This document shows positions 41,212 to 49,994 of a stretch of DNA of 64,000 nucleotides, piece by piece. The notes beneath the pieces were generated by a model. The model had not been told where the DNA came from, searched no databases, and was given only the letters and a program-made list of their open reading frames with translations. Position 1 is the first letter of the stretch, and each line of letters begins with the position of its first letter. The position numbers and the translations under genes were made by a program. Source of the DNA: Idiomarina xiamenensis 10-D-4 (GTDB taxonomy: Bacteria; Pseudomonadota; Gammaproteobacteria; Enterobacterales; Alteromonadaceae); assembly GCF_000299895.1 (NCBI RefSeq), contig NZ_AMRG01000003.1:178118-242117 (forward strand), given 5' to 3'.

Positions 41212-41802
41212 TTACTCGTTATGACTAAAAATACGAATGTTGCCGGTACGCGGGTCGTAAACGAACGCATTACCAACCGATTGATAATCGGTGCCACTGG
41301 GCGCCGATGTTAAGTTCTTAATGGTATTCGCCAAATAATACACACAGATGTCGTTAGTACCATTATTTTCTTGAGCGACATAATAGCGATTTTCGCCCAA
41401 CTGCGCGTAGTTATCGGTCACCGTCGGCGCACCTTGTAAGATAGCCTGCATGACCGTACTACAATCTTGGCTGGTTAGGTTTTCGTCATGTGCAGCGTTA
41501 TTACCATTGCCACTCACGGGATAACCTACCGAACCATCGACATTGACGCTGACACCGTCAATATCTACTGCTACTCCAGCGCCATTGGCATCGCCTTTGG
41601 GGCGTCCGTCCAGTTCCCAGCGCGCACGCACAATTCCTACGGCACTGGCAAAACCGCCGGCAACCCCCTCTAACGCGGAATCCTCGGCATCGGCAGTGAC
41701 ACTGGTAAAACGCGGCAATGCAGACGCCGCTAATAAGCCCAAAATCACCACCACAATGATCAGTTCGATTAAGGTAAAGCCCTGTTGCCGATACTTACTC
41801 AC
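41212..41802 (-). CDS. mshB: MshB, pilin-like protein of the MSHA pilus
   Basis: 196 residues from the GTG at 41802. This start gives the standard short leader MSKYRQQG before FTLIELIIVVVILGLLAAS and has AAGGA 9 bp upstream; the ORF opens further upstream but would give an overlong leader. It is similar to MshA in the N-terminal half, with a longer globular part holding two Cys. It is the first gene of the pilin unit, 22 bp before mshA, directly behind a strong candidate promoter. Confidence 0.92.
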   Translation of the reverse strand: MSKYRQQGFTLIELIIVVVILGLLAASALPRFTSVTADAEDSALEGVAGGFASAVGIVRARWELDGRPKGDANGAGVAVDIDGVSVNVDGSVGYPVSGNGNNAAHDENLTSQDCSTVMQAILQGAPTVTDNYAQLGENRYYVAQENNGTNDICVYYLANTIKNLTSAPSGTDYQSVGNAFVYDPRTGNIRIFSHNE

Positions 41803-41853
41803 TGTTTTCGATCCTTCTTCCAAAAAGCCGATGATAATCATCAACAAACCGCA

Positions 41854-41883
41854 ATTATAACGTTAGCTTAACAGGTTAAACAA
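41854..41883 (-). promoter_or_regulatory. Candidate sigma-70 promoter of the pilin operon
   Basis: On the minus strand TTGTTT (41883-41878) is followed after 18 bp by a perfect TATAAT (41859-41854). It is 52-81 bp before the mshB GTG, in the 90-bp gap after mshF. It would give the abundant pilin genes their own transcript. Confidence 0.65.
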
Positions 41884-41892
41884 CATTATCCA

Positions 41893-42348
41893 CTAATTCA
41901 GCCGTATTACCTGCCCACTGCGCGCTTTGTAGATAAACAAACGCTTTTGTCCCAAGCGATATTCGCAGACGCCATCACTGAGGCTGGCGCTGATGGCTAA
42001 ATTGTCGTCGGCGTTAGCCAACTGCTGCCAAAGCACAGCGCAACCGACATTAGCGTCGGGATAACCAAAGCGGTTCACCTGCACTGACAATTGCTCACCC
42101 GCAGCGTCAGGGCGAGTTTGAATGACAACGCTATCGGCACGCCCGGTTCGCATCCACTCACTGTGTACCAAGGCCACATTTTGCTGTAGGCGATTGATGC
42201 TTAACTCTGCTTCGGTCTTTTCCCAACCCGGCTGCTCATCAGTAAACCAATCACCGAGTAAAATACCCATCAGGATCAACACCAACGTTAATACCAGCAA
42301 GCGCTGCAACCAGCGCATATGACGCTGTTCTTCTAGTTCTGTACGCAC
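41893..42348 (-). CDS. mshF: MshF, MSHA biogenesis protein
   Basis: About 151 residues from a GTG at 42348, chosen because AAGGGGG lies 6 bp upstream at the end of mshG; a downstream ATG (MRWLQRL) is an alternative. One N-terminal membrane helix (about 14-32, LLVLTLVLILMGILLGDWF) is followed by a small, poorly conserved periplasmic part. It is found only in MSHA loci and its biochemical role is not known. It begins 2 bp after mshG and ends the machinery unit. Confidence 0.85.
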   Translation of the reverse strand: MRTELEEQRHMRWLQRLLVLTLVLILMGILLGDWFTDEQPGWEKTEAELSINRLQQNVALVHSEWMRTGRADSVVIQTRPDAAGEQLSVQVNRFGYPDANVGCAVLWQQLANADDNLAISASLSDGVCEYRLGQKRLFIYKARSGQVIRLN

Positions 42349-42350
42349 GC

Positions 42351-43568
42351 CTAGCCCCCTTGGTAAGCCCGCATCATATCCCACATTGGCGTGAAAATGC
42401 CTTGTGCCACAATCAACACCAAGCCAGCCACCACCGCGACCAATATCGGCTCAATACGTGCGGTTAACGTTTTCAGGTCGTAATCGACTTCGCGCTCATA
42501 ATAATCCGCGACTTCTTCTAACAGGTCATCGACCCGACCGGTTTCTTCACCGACGGCGATCATTTGTAGCACCAGTGCGGTAAAAAGTGCGCTTTGTCGA
42601 CTCACGCGGGTCAGGCTTTCACCGCGTTCGATACCCCGCCGCATGTCTAACACACGCTTTTCCATCCAAGCATTATCGACTGCTTCAGCAACCAATGATA
42701 ACGCCTGTGTCAGCGGTACACCGGCCGACAACATGACCGAAAAACTGCGCGCAAATCGCGCCATCATGGAGCGCGAAATAATACTACCGACAATCGGTAT
42801 ACGCAGTTTAAGGTAATCCCATTGCACCCGTCCTTGACCGTCCGCAATATATCTTCGGATACCCACCACAATGGCGAACAAAGCCAGCAGGATCAGCGCC
42901 CAATAGTTCTCAAAGAAGGTTGACGTTTCAATAAGAATACGAGTCGATAGCGGCAATTCGACATTAAACCGCTGAAACATATTGGCGAAAGTCGGAATAA
43001 CGAACAGATTTAATAAAAAGATAGCAATGGTCAAGGCGATCAAAACAAAGCTCGGATAGCGACTCGCGGCTTTAATGCGCTTGCGTGTATCTTGCTCTTG
43101 CTCTAGGTACGTCGCCAATTGCAAAAATGACTCTTCTAGCTGACCAGTGTTCTCGCCAACATGCACAATAGCCACCATCAAACGCGGAAAAACCCGCTTA
43201 TGCGCTCCCATCGCGGAAGATAAGCTACGCCCGCGCTCGAGCTGTTCAACAATATCGCGTAACACCACCCGTAAACGCTTGTTTTGGCTATTTTCCGCCA
43301 AACCGTCGATGGCTTTAAGCAAAGGAATGCCAGCTTTGGTCAAAGAGTACATTTGCCGGGTAAAAATGATCAATTTCTCAAGCTTTACCCGTCGTGCAAA
43401 AAAGTTAGGCAGCGCTAATCCCTTTGTCTCGCTGACCGGCTCTAACGTCAATGGCATGATCCCGCGCCGCAACAGACTATCAGCGGCGCTGCGTTCGTCA
43501 GTCGCCTCCATGGTTCCCTGTTGCAATTTTCCCTGCGCGTCGCGAGCGCTGTAACGGAACTGAGCCAA
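42351..43568 (-). CDS. mshG: MshG, inner-membrane platform protein (GspF/PilC family)
   Basis: 405 residues with two GspF domains (about 65-190 and 268-390) and three membrane helices. It is the polytopic platform that the ATPase MshE acts on during pilus growth. Family patterns: FTRQMYSLTKAGIPLLKAI, then ARFARSFSVMLSAGVPLTQAL and ALVLQMIAVGEETGRVDDLL. The start MAQFRYSARDAQG is typical of GspF. It follows mshE by one base. Confidence 0.95.
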   Translation of the reverse strand: MAQFRYSARDAQGKLQQGTMEATDERSAADSLLRRGIMPLTLEPVSETKGLALPNFFARRVKLEKLIIFTRQMYSLTKAGIPLLKAIDGLAENSQNKRLRVVLRDIVEQLERGRSLSSAMGAHKRVFPRLMVAIVHVGENTGQLEESFLQLATYLEQEQDTRKRIKAASRYPSFVLIALTIAIFLLNLFVIPTFANMFQRFNVELPLSTRILIETSTFFENYWALILLALFAIVVGIRRYIADGQGRVQWDYLKLRIPIVGSIISRSMMARFARSFSVMLSAGVPLTQALSLVAEAVDNAWMEKRVLDMRRGIERGESLTRVSRQSALFTALVLQMIAVGEETGRVDDLLEEVADYYEREVDYDLKTLTARIEPILVAVVAGLVLIVAQGIFTPMWDMMRAYQGG

Positions 43569-43569
43569 C

Positions 43570-45321
43570 TTAGTCGTCCTCTAGCACGCGCTGCGGTACC
43601 GATGGCAAGTCACTTTCTTCAACGCTTTCGGCTAAATAGAGTACCTCTGAAACGCTGGTGACACCGGTCATAGCATAGGTCAGTGCGGCTTGCGCTAAAC
43701 TTCGATAATGTCGATTGCGCCGCGCGGCGATAGTGAAACCATGAGCGTCGTTATTACGCAAACAATCCATCATCGCTTCATCTAATTCGAGTAATTCAAA
43801 TACCCCGACCCGGCCACGAAAACCGGTATGATTACAACGCGCACAACCACGGCCGTGATAAAAACTGGCGTCGGCGGTACCGGGGTCAAGGTGGTGCAGC
43901 CACTGACGTTCTGCGTCGTCGGGTTGGTACGCTTCTTTACAACTGTCACAAACCCGTCGAATCAAGCGCTGCGCTAATACACCGCGTAATGCCGAGGCAA
44001 CCAAATACGGCGCCGCGCCCATGTCGATGAGGCGCATGGCACTGGTAATCGCATCGTTGGTATGCAGTGTCGATAACACTAAGTGTCCGGTAATAGCGCC
44101 ACGCAAACCGATCTCGACGGTTTCGTGGTCACGCATCTCGCCCACCATTAAAATATCCGGGTCTTGCCGCAAGGTTGAACGTAATACGCGTGCGAAGTCC
44201 AAGCCTATGCGGGCGTTAACTTGTACTTGCGAAATGCGCGGCAAACGGTATTCGACCGGGTCTTCCACGGTAATAATTTTGTTCTCCGCTTTGTTCAGCT
44301 CGCTCAAAATACCGTATAAGGTGGTGGTTTTACCGGAGCCAGTCGGACCGGTCACCACCAGCATGCCATGCGGCCGATGAATCAAGCGCCGCACGCGTTT
44401 GACTAAATCGGCCGGCATACCGGTTTGATCCAGCGTCAATAAGCCCGCCGACTGATCCAAGAGCCGCATCACACAAGCTTCGCCGTGCTGCACCGGCATG
44501 GTCGATAAACGAACATCGACATGATGGCCGCGTACTTTCATGGCAAAACGACCATCTTGCGGTAGGCGCTTTTCGGAAATATCCAAGCCCGCCATCAGCT
44601 TCAAGCGCAGCACCAAGGCCGCGGCAATATTATTTTCGTCCAGCACATTCTCTTGCAGCACACCATCGACGCGGGTACGGATGCGCAGCAAACGGTCGTC
44701 GGGTTCGATGTGAATATCCGAGGCTCGTACTTGAATGGCGTCTTCGAAAATCGATTTTAACAGCTTGGCAACGGTCGCCTCGCTGCTGCCGTCTTCTAAG
44801 GTTAACGCCCCCAGTTCAAATTCGCTGACGTCGTCATATTCTTCTTGTAGTTGGCTAGCGAATTGTTCGATATCGCGTGTACGTCGATAGATGCGGTCGA
44901 AGGCTTCCAGCAACTCGGCCTCGTGTACCACAGCCAATTCAACGGTACGCGGCGCTAATAATGGCGTCAGCGCGTCCAACGCCGCTAAGTCGGCCGGATC
45001 GCTCATCCCCAGCAGCACGCTGTCATCGTTGACGTCAATCACTAAGGCGCGGTGCCGACGCGCTTGCACTTCCGGCAGCAGTTTCGCTGCTTCGGCGGGA
45101 ATACGGCGGTCTTGTAAACTAACCAGCGGAATCGATAGCTGTTGCGACAAAAAGTTAAGCAACTGCGATTCGCTGATCATACCGAGCTCAATCAGCGTGG
45201 CACCGAGCTTACGGCCGGTCGACTTTTGCGCCGCAAGCGCCTCGCCCAGCTGTGCTTCACTAATGATGTGCTCGTGCACCAGTAAATCGCCCAAGCGCAT
45301 TTTTAAGCGTGGTCTATTCAC
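43570..45321 (-). CDS. mshE: MshE, pilus extension ATPase with c-di-GMP-binding domain
   Basis: 583-residue GspE/PilB-family motor. The N-terminal MshEN domain carries two tandem copies of the c-di-GMP-binding motif (RLGDLLVHEHIISEAQL and KLGATLIELGMISESQL; about 7-56), so pilus extension is likely c-di-GMP controlled as shown for Vibrio MshE. The ATPase has Walker A GPTGSGKTTT near 325, the Asp and His boxes and Walker B ILMVGEMRD. A four-Cys zinc motif (CDSC, CARC) is in place. It overlaps mshN by eight bases. Confidence 0.95.
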   Translation of the reverse strand: MNRPRLKMRLGDLLVHEHIISEAQLGEALAAQKSTGRKLGATLIELGMISESQLLNFLSQQLSIPLVSLQDRRIPAEAAKLLPEVQARRHRALVIDVNDDSVLLGMSDPADLAALDALTPLLAPRTVELAVVHEAELLEAFDRIYRRTRDIEQFASQLQEEYDDVSEFELGALTLEDGSSEATVAKLLKSIFEDAIQVRASDIHIEPDDRLLRIRTRVDGVLQENVLDENNIAAALVLRLKLMAGLDISEKRLPQDGRFAMKVRGHHVDVRLSTMPVQHGEACVMRLLDQSAGLLTLDQTGMPADLVKRVRRLIHRPHGMLVVTGPTGSGKTTTLYGILSELNKAENKIITVEDPVEYRLPRISQVQVNARIGLDFARVLRSTLRQDPDILMVGEMRDHETVEIGLRGAITGHLVLSTLHTNDAITSAMRLIDMGAAPYLVASALRGVLAQRLIRRVCDSCKEAYQPDDAERQWLHHLDPGTADASFYHGRGCARCNHTGFRGRVGVFELLELDEAMMDCLRNNDAHGFTIAARRNRHYRSLAQAALTYAMTGVTSVSEVLYLAESVEESDLPSVPQRVLEDD

Positions 45322-46450
45322 CCTGCTCCTCCAACTGTTGCACCCGCTGCTGCATAAACTGCTGTAACGACTGGCTTAACTCGCGAGCGGCTAAACCGCG
45401 CTGATAATAACTCAGGGCACTGTCAGGTTGTTCTAAATATTCGCTGGCAACCCCGGCTCCCAACAACCAGCGTGCGTCATCCGGTTGCCATTGGTGTAAA
45501 CGTTGGTAGTCCTGCAGCGCTTGTTGATACTGACCTAGCTGCTGCGCCAGCGTTGCCCGTAAAATAAACACATCTGGCATTTGTGCTACCGCTACCGACA
45601 CCTGCTGCAAGCTAGCCAGCGCCGCATTGTCGTCGCTCAGCGCACGCTGAATACGCGCTTGTAATAAACGCCAGTCAGGTTGCTGTGGCAGCAGCGCTAC
45701 CCCCCGCGCCAGCACTTGCAGCGCTTCACCACCGTTGCCGCGTCCGTACCAGAGTGCCGCTAGCCGCGACCGCGCTTGAATATGCTCAGGGTTGAGTGCC
45801 AGTGCATCTTTGAATAATTGTTCGGCACTATCGGGACGCTCTTTTTGTAAGCTATCGAGCGCCGCTTGGTATTTCTTTTCGGCCAACTCATTTGGGCTCA
45901 ACTGAACCTGCTCGACCGACATCTGCTCGGACTTAGGTGATTCGGTCGACTGACTCACTTGAGGGGATTGCTCAGCAGCTACCGTAGGCGTCGTCGTTTT
46001 CTCGATGATTGGCGGTTGCTCGGCCTCAGATCGAACTTCCAGGGTATTGAGTTCAGCGCTAGTCGACGTCGGCTCAGTCTGCAGCTGGCGGTCATCATCG
46101 ACAACTTCCGCCGGCACAGTCGGCGAATTCTGGGGGCTGACGGCTGGTGTCACACTATAAAGTGCTGTCGCGGTTGCTGCTGTGCCGTCATTCACAGCAG
46201 CAGTCGGCTCCAGCTCAGGCGAGGCAGGCTGCGCGCTATTAACTTGCGGCTGCAGTACCGGCTTATCGCTGTTTAACTGCCAAGCAAAAGCGACGATGAC
46301 GGCCAACAACAGTGCCACCATGATGATCACCAGCCACCATAAACCGATACCGCTCGAGGGCATTTGCGCAGCGGCCGTTGCCGCCGGTTGCTGGCCTGGC
46401 TGCTGTTGGCGCTTGTCTAAATCACGCAGCATTTTATTGATCACACTCAT
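45314..46450 (-). CDS. mshN: MshN, TPR-containing MSHA biogenesis protein
   Basis: 378 residues. A cytoplasmic start MSVINKMLRDLDKR is followed by a membrane helix (about 34-54), a Pro/Ser/Thr/Gln-rich linker to about 190, and periplasmic tetratricopeptide repeats to the end (AEQLFKDALALNPEHIQARS and similar). The TPR part probably supports secretin or pilus assembly, like PilF/GspAB-type helpers; this is inference. It overlaps mshM by four bases and mshE by eight. Confidence 0.91.
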   Translation of the reverse strand: MSVINKMLRDLDKRQQQPGQQPAATAAAQMPSSGIGLWWLVIIMVALLLAVIVAFAWQLNSDKPVLQPQVNSAQPASPELEPTAAVNDGTAATATALYSVTPAVSPQNSPTVPAEVVDDDRQLQTEPTSTSAELNTLEVRSEAEQPPIIEKTTTPTVAAEQSPQVSQSTESPKSEQMSVEQVQLSPNELAEKKYQAALDSLQKERPDSAEQLFKDALALNPEHIQARSRLAALWYGRGNGGEALQVLARGVALLPQQPDWRLLQARIQRALSDDNAALASLQQVSVAVAQMPDVFILRATLAQQLGQYQQALQDYQRLHQWQPDDARWLLGAGVASEYLEQPDSALSYYQRGLAARELSQSLQQFMQQRVQQLEEQGE

Positions 46451-47352
46451 GCCAAATGGCTCCAGTAAACGTAGCCAAATGCGGCTATCAAAGAAAATGA
46501 TAGCAGGCTAATCAGCACCGTCGAACGCGAACGTCGTTGCCAGCTAGCGTCATCGGTGTCTAATACCGCCAGTCTCAGATCTTCATGACCTAAACGATAA
46601 CGACCAGCGCCATAACCTAACATCAACATTTTATGGCACAGCACATTAATTAATCGCGGAATACCACGGCTGGCACGGTGTAACTGCGTCACCAATGTTG
46701 CCGAAAATAACGCTGGCCCACGATAGCCAGCAACTTGTAAGCGATGTGAAATGTAACCTGCCGTCTCCTGCAAGTTGAGCGCCGTTAGCTGATAGGAAAA
46801 GCTCATGCGTTGCCGCAACTGCCTTAACGACGGTGAGGCTAAACGTTGATCCAATTCCGGTTGCCCTAATAAAATCACATGCAACAACTTGCGGCGCTCG
46901 GTTTCCAAATTTGATAACAGCCGTAACGCTTCCAAACTATCGTCCGGTAACGCTTGCGCCTCATCCAAAATAATCACCACCGGATGGCCTTCGCCACTGA
47001 GCGTCAGCAAGCGCTGTTGCAAAGCTTGAGCTAGTTGTTGCTGGTTATCAGTGTCTGGCAACTGAACTCCTAACTCGTGCGCAATCGCCTGCCGCAACTC
47101 GACAGGTGACAGATAAGGATTAGGAATGTATGCAGTGGTGTAGTGCTGCGGAATTTCATTCAGCAATTGACGGCACAAGAGGGTTTTACCGGTACCCACT
47201 TCACCCACCACCTTAATAAACCCCTCGCCGCTATTCAGCGCCGTTAATAGCACTTCTAGCGCGTCCCGATGACCCGCTAGATCGCAGTAAAAGCTGGTAT
47301 TTGGCGTTAACGTGAACGGTAGTTCATGCAACCCATAATGTGCTAAATACAT
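46447..47352 (-). CDS. mshM: MshM, ExeA-like AAA ATPase of the MSHA system
   Basis: 301 residues. The start MYLAHYGLHELPFTLTPN is typical of ExeA/GspA-type ATPases, with Walker A GEVGTGKTLLC (about 50-60) and Walker B VVIILDEAQALPD. A membrane helix sits near the C-terminus (about 277-297). In type II secretion ExeA with ExeB inserts the secretin through peptidoglycan; a similar role with MshL is inferred. It shares a base with the mshL stop. Confidence 0.93.
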   Translation of the reverse strand: MYLAHYGLHELPFTLTPNTSFYCDLAGHRDALEVLLTALNSGEGFIKVVGEVGTGKTLLCRQLLNEIPQHYTTAYIPNPYLSPVELRQAIAHELGVQLPDTDNQQQLAQALQQRLLTLSGEGHPVVIILDEAQALPDDSLEALRLLSNLETERRKLLHVILLGQPELDQRLASPSLRQLRQRMSFSYQLTALNLQETAGYISHRLQVAGYRGPALFSATLVTQLHRASRGIPRLINVLCHKMLMLGYGAGRYRLGHEDLRLAVLDTDDASWQRRSRSTVLISLLSFSLIAAFGYVYWSHLA

Positions 47353-49028
47353 TAATTATCTGGATACCAACGCTTCAGAATATCGCTCGAGCGCTCGATT
47401 TGTTGGCGCCAAGTGTCGGCACCAACCACTACCGGGCGCAGCAAAATGATGAGCTCTTTCTTTTGTTCAATTTGCTGACGATTGGTAAACAATTCACCAA
47501 TCCCCGGAATGTCACCCAACAATGGCACTTTCGATTTGCGCTCGGTCACATTGTTTTGCATTAAGCCGCCAATCACCACCACTTCACCATTACGGGCTCG
47601 AATAATGGTGTCTGACTCGCGAATGTTACTTTGTGCCAGCGGTAACACGAACTCATCGTTGTTCAAGCGCACCACTTTTTCTTGCTCGGTGGTTTCGACC
47701 ACCGTCGGATGCACGTGCAATACCACATCACCGTTGTCACTGATTTGCGGCGTGACATCTAACGCAATCCCCGAAAAGAACGGCGTCAGTTCGATATTCG
47801 GAGAGGTCGTAGTGGCGGTGCCAGTCACGGTAGTGGTTGAGACATCGGTAACAAAGTACTCATCGTCACCGATTTTAATCACCGCTTTTTGGTTATTGGC
47901 AGCACTCACGCGCGGATTAGACAGCACCTGCACGTTACCCTGAGTTTGTAGCAGGTTGATCACGCCAGCAAAATTCTGATCTTGGAAGGTGATGCCAAAC
48001 ACGCCACCAATGGCCGACGAGATGCTGTTACCGGTGGTATCACCGGTGAACGATACGGTGGTGTTATTACGAATCGCTTGCGCCCAATTGATCCCCTGTT
48101 GGTACTCGTCATTAAGCGTAACTTCGATCACCCGCGTTTCTAAAATCACTTGCCGCTGCAAACGCCGCTCGGCAGTACTTAAAAACTCGCGTACAGCACG
48201 TAATTGTTCGGGGTAGGCGGTTACCGATATTAGGCCCGCTTGCGGCGATACCACGACGCGGCTACCAGAGCCAGAACCGACAATTCCTTCGAGGGTTTCC
48301 TGCAATTGTTGCCAAAGATTGGTTTCTGACTGGCTGGCGATGCTAGAGCCGTTGCCCTGTAAGCTATTACCTACTTGGTTGGACTGTGAACCATTGTCAC
48401 CGCCCAGCATGGGATTAGAGAAATTGTTGTTATTGCGGTTTTGGCTGACCGAACTGTTATTATTACGGTTGTTACCGTAGCCATTGCGTTCTTCGTCACG
48501 TACCCCGCCAGCCGACACTTGCATTTGTGAAATGCCCAAGCGCTGTAAGGCTAAATAATCTAAGGTCATGGTTTCGGTACGCATACCGGCTGGGAATATG
48601 CGCACCATGCGACCGTTACGCCGGATTTCATAGCCGTAAATGTCAGCCACCACGGCCAAGGTTTCGTCCAGTGTCACGTCTTTTAGGCTCAACGAAATAC
48701 TACCGTCGACTTTAGGGTGCACAGCGATGTTGTAATCGGTATCGGCCACCAAGCTGTTAAAGAAAGCGTTCGCACTGACGTCTTTCGCCTGCACGTTAAA
48801 ACGTGGTTCCGCTAACATCACTGCCGCATCTTTTGACAAACCGCCGGCATCCAACTGTAGCTGCGATTGCACCGAATTGGGCAAAACCGGTTTCTGTTGC
48901 GCGTTAGTTTGTGCAGTGGCGGCTGCTTCATTAAGCATCCGCTGCGCTTCTTTAGGCTGTCGCTCGGGTACTTGCGTACACGCTACTAGCGCCAGCACCG
49001 GCCATAAAGCCAACCGTTTCATCATCAT
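47352..49028 (-). CDS. mshL: MshL, outer-membrane secretin of the MSHA pilus
   Basis: 558 residues. A lipoprotein signal with lipobox LVAC (Cys at about 17) precedes an STN-type N domain (about 70-150), an Asn/Ser-rich linker (NRNNNSSVSQNRNNNNFSN region, about 195-225), an N1 domain and the secretin beta-barrel (VLSNPRVSAANNQKAVIKIG; VVIGGLMQNNVTERKSKVP). It forms the channel through which the pilus leaves the cell. It starts four bases inside mshK. Confidence 0.95.
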   Translation of the reverse strand: MMMKRLALWPVLALVACTQVPERQPKEAQRMLNEAAATAQTNAQQKPVLPNSVQSQLQLDAGGLSKDAAVMLAEPRFNVQAKDVSANAFFNSLVADTDYNIAVHPKVDGSISLSLKDVTLDETLAVVADIYGYEIRRNGRMVRIFPAGMRTETMTLDYLALQRLGISQMQVSAGGVRDEERNGYGNNRNNNSSVSQNRNNNNFSNPMLGGDNGSQSNQVGNSLQGNGSSIASQSETNLWQQLQETLEGIVGSGSGSRVVVSPQAGLISVTAYPEQLRAVREFLSTAERRLQRQVILETRVIEVTLNDEYQQGINWAQAIRNNTTVSFTGDTTGNSISSAIGGVFGITFQDQNFAGVINLLQTQGNVQVLSNPRVSAANNQKAVIKIGDDEYFVTDVSTTTVTGTATTTSPNIELTPFFSGIALDVTPQISDNGDVVLHVHPTVVETTEQEKVVRLNNDEFVLPLAQSNIRESDTIIRARNGEVVVIGGLMQNNVTERKSKVPLLGDIPGIGELFTNRQQIEQKKELIILLRPVVVGADTWRQQIERSSDILKRWYPDN

Positions 49029-49357
49029 TCCTCGTTACCCTTAACGCTGTTTTTTACGCTCGAATACACACTCAGTTCTATGCGCTCACCAGCACGGCTT
49101 AAACTGACTTGTTGCGTATTAATAGCAACCACAGTGTAGCCTTGAATGGTATCACCGGGGCGGACTAACTGTCCTGAAATCACCGCACTGGGCCGCGACC
49201 CAGATTTGATAATCTGTACTTCTAATGGTTGCTCAGCTGCCGTACTAGCGGGCAAATCGAGCGGCCGAGTCGGATCGTGCTCTTGCGCCGCTAACGGCGT
49301 CGCGATCAGGCTCGCGGCGATGCTCAACAGTAGTGCAAGTCGTTTAAACACCGACAA
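49025..49357 (-). CDS. mshK: MshK, PilP-like periplasmic protein
   Basis: 110 residues with a signal peptide (to about 24, PLAAQ) and the mature start HDPTRPLDLP, which recalls the N-termini of PilP/GspC-type proteins that link inner-membrane components to the secretin. The domain SAVISGQLVRPGDTIQGYTVV is like the PilP/HR fold. It overlaps mshJ by 14 bp. The assignment depends largely on its position between mshJ and mshL. Confidence 0.88.
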   Translation of the reverse strand: MSVFKRLALLLSIAASLIATPLAAQEHDPTRPLDLPASTAAEQPLEVQIIKSGSRPSAVISGQLVRPGDTIQGYTVVAINTQQVSLSRAGERIELSVYSSVKNSVKGNEE

Positions 49358-49994
49358 ACTCCTTATCCGTACTCACGGTATAAAGTTCGATGACGGCTTC
49401 TCCTTGCGGATAATCAAGGACTTTATAATTGATGGAGCGCCAGTGAGTCGACCACGGCAGTGCTTCGACTTGCCGTAAAAAGTCTCGCACTTGAAAGTAA
49501 TCGCCGCGCACCGTCAACTGTAAGCCATGTTGATACAATACACTATCGTCACCGGCTTGAATCTGCACCTGCGCAGGCATAGCGTTCACTCGATTAATGC
49601 TTAACGGCGCGGCGGCATCCAGCACTGCGCCTAGCAACAAGCGGCGTTGGCTAGCTGGCACCATGCCAGGTTGTTGCTGCAAGCGCTGCTCAATGCTTTG
49701 CAACTGCTGCTGTAACTGCTGTCGTTGTGCTTGTAAGGCTTCATTAGGATCTTTTTGCAGCGCCTGCTGCAGCGCTGCCGTGGTTTGCTGCTGCTCGAGT
49801 AATTGCTGCTGCAACAGCGCCCGTTGTTGCTGTTGTTGTTGCTGCTGTTGCCACAGCGGTATGCTGCCACGACTGAACAGCGGTACAGCGATTAGCAATA
49901 ACGCCACTAAGCTATATAACAGCCGTTGACGACGGTCTAACTGTTGGAAACGTGCTTGATACTGAGCAAAGCGCTGACGTAAATCGGTTGCCAT
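49344..49994 (-). CDS. mshJ: MshJ, PilO-like alignment protein with poly-Gln coiled coil
   Basis: 216 residues. A membrane helix (about 25-43) is followed by a Gln-rich coiled coil and a ferredoxin-like periplasmic domain (LQLTVRGDYFQVRDFLRQVE). PilO-type proteins pair with PilN proteins to align the platform. A run of nine Gln (residues about 50-58) is coded by mixed CAA/CAG. The start is one base inside the PilN-like gene stop. Confidence 0.88.
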   Translation of the reverse strand: MATDLRQRFAQYQARFQQLDRRQRLLYSLVALLLIAVPLFSRGSIPLWQQQQQQQQQRALLQQQLLEQQQTTAALQQALQKDPNEALQAQRQQLQQQLQSIEQRLQQQPGMVPASQRRLLLGAVLDAAAPLSINRVNAMPAQVQIQAGDDSVLYQHGLQLTVRGDYFQVRDFLRQVEALPWSTHWRSINYKVLDYPQGEAVIELYTVSTDKEFVGV

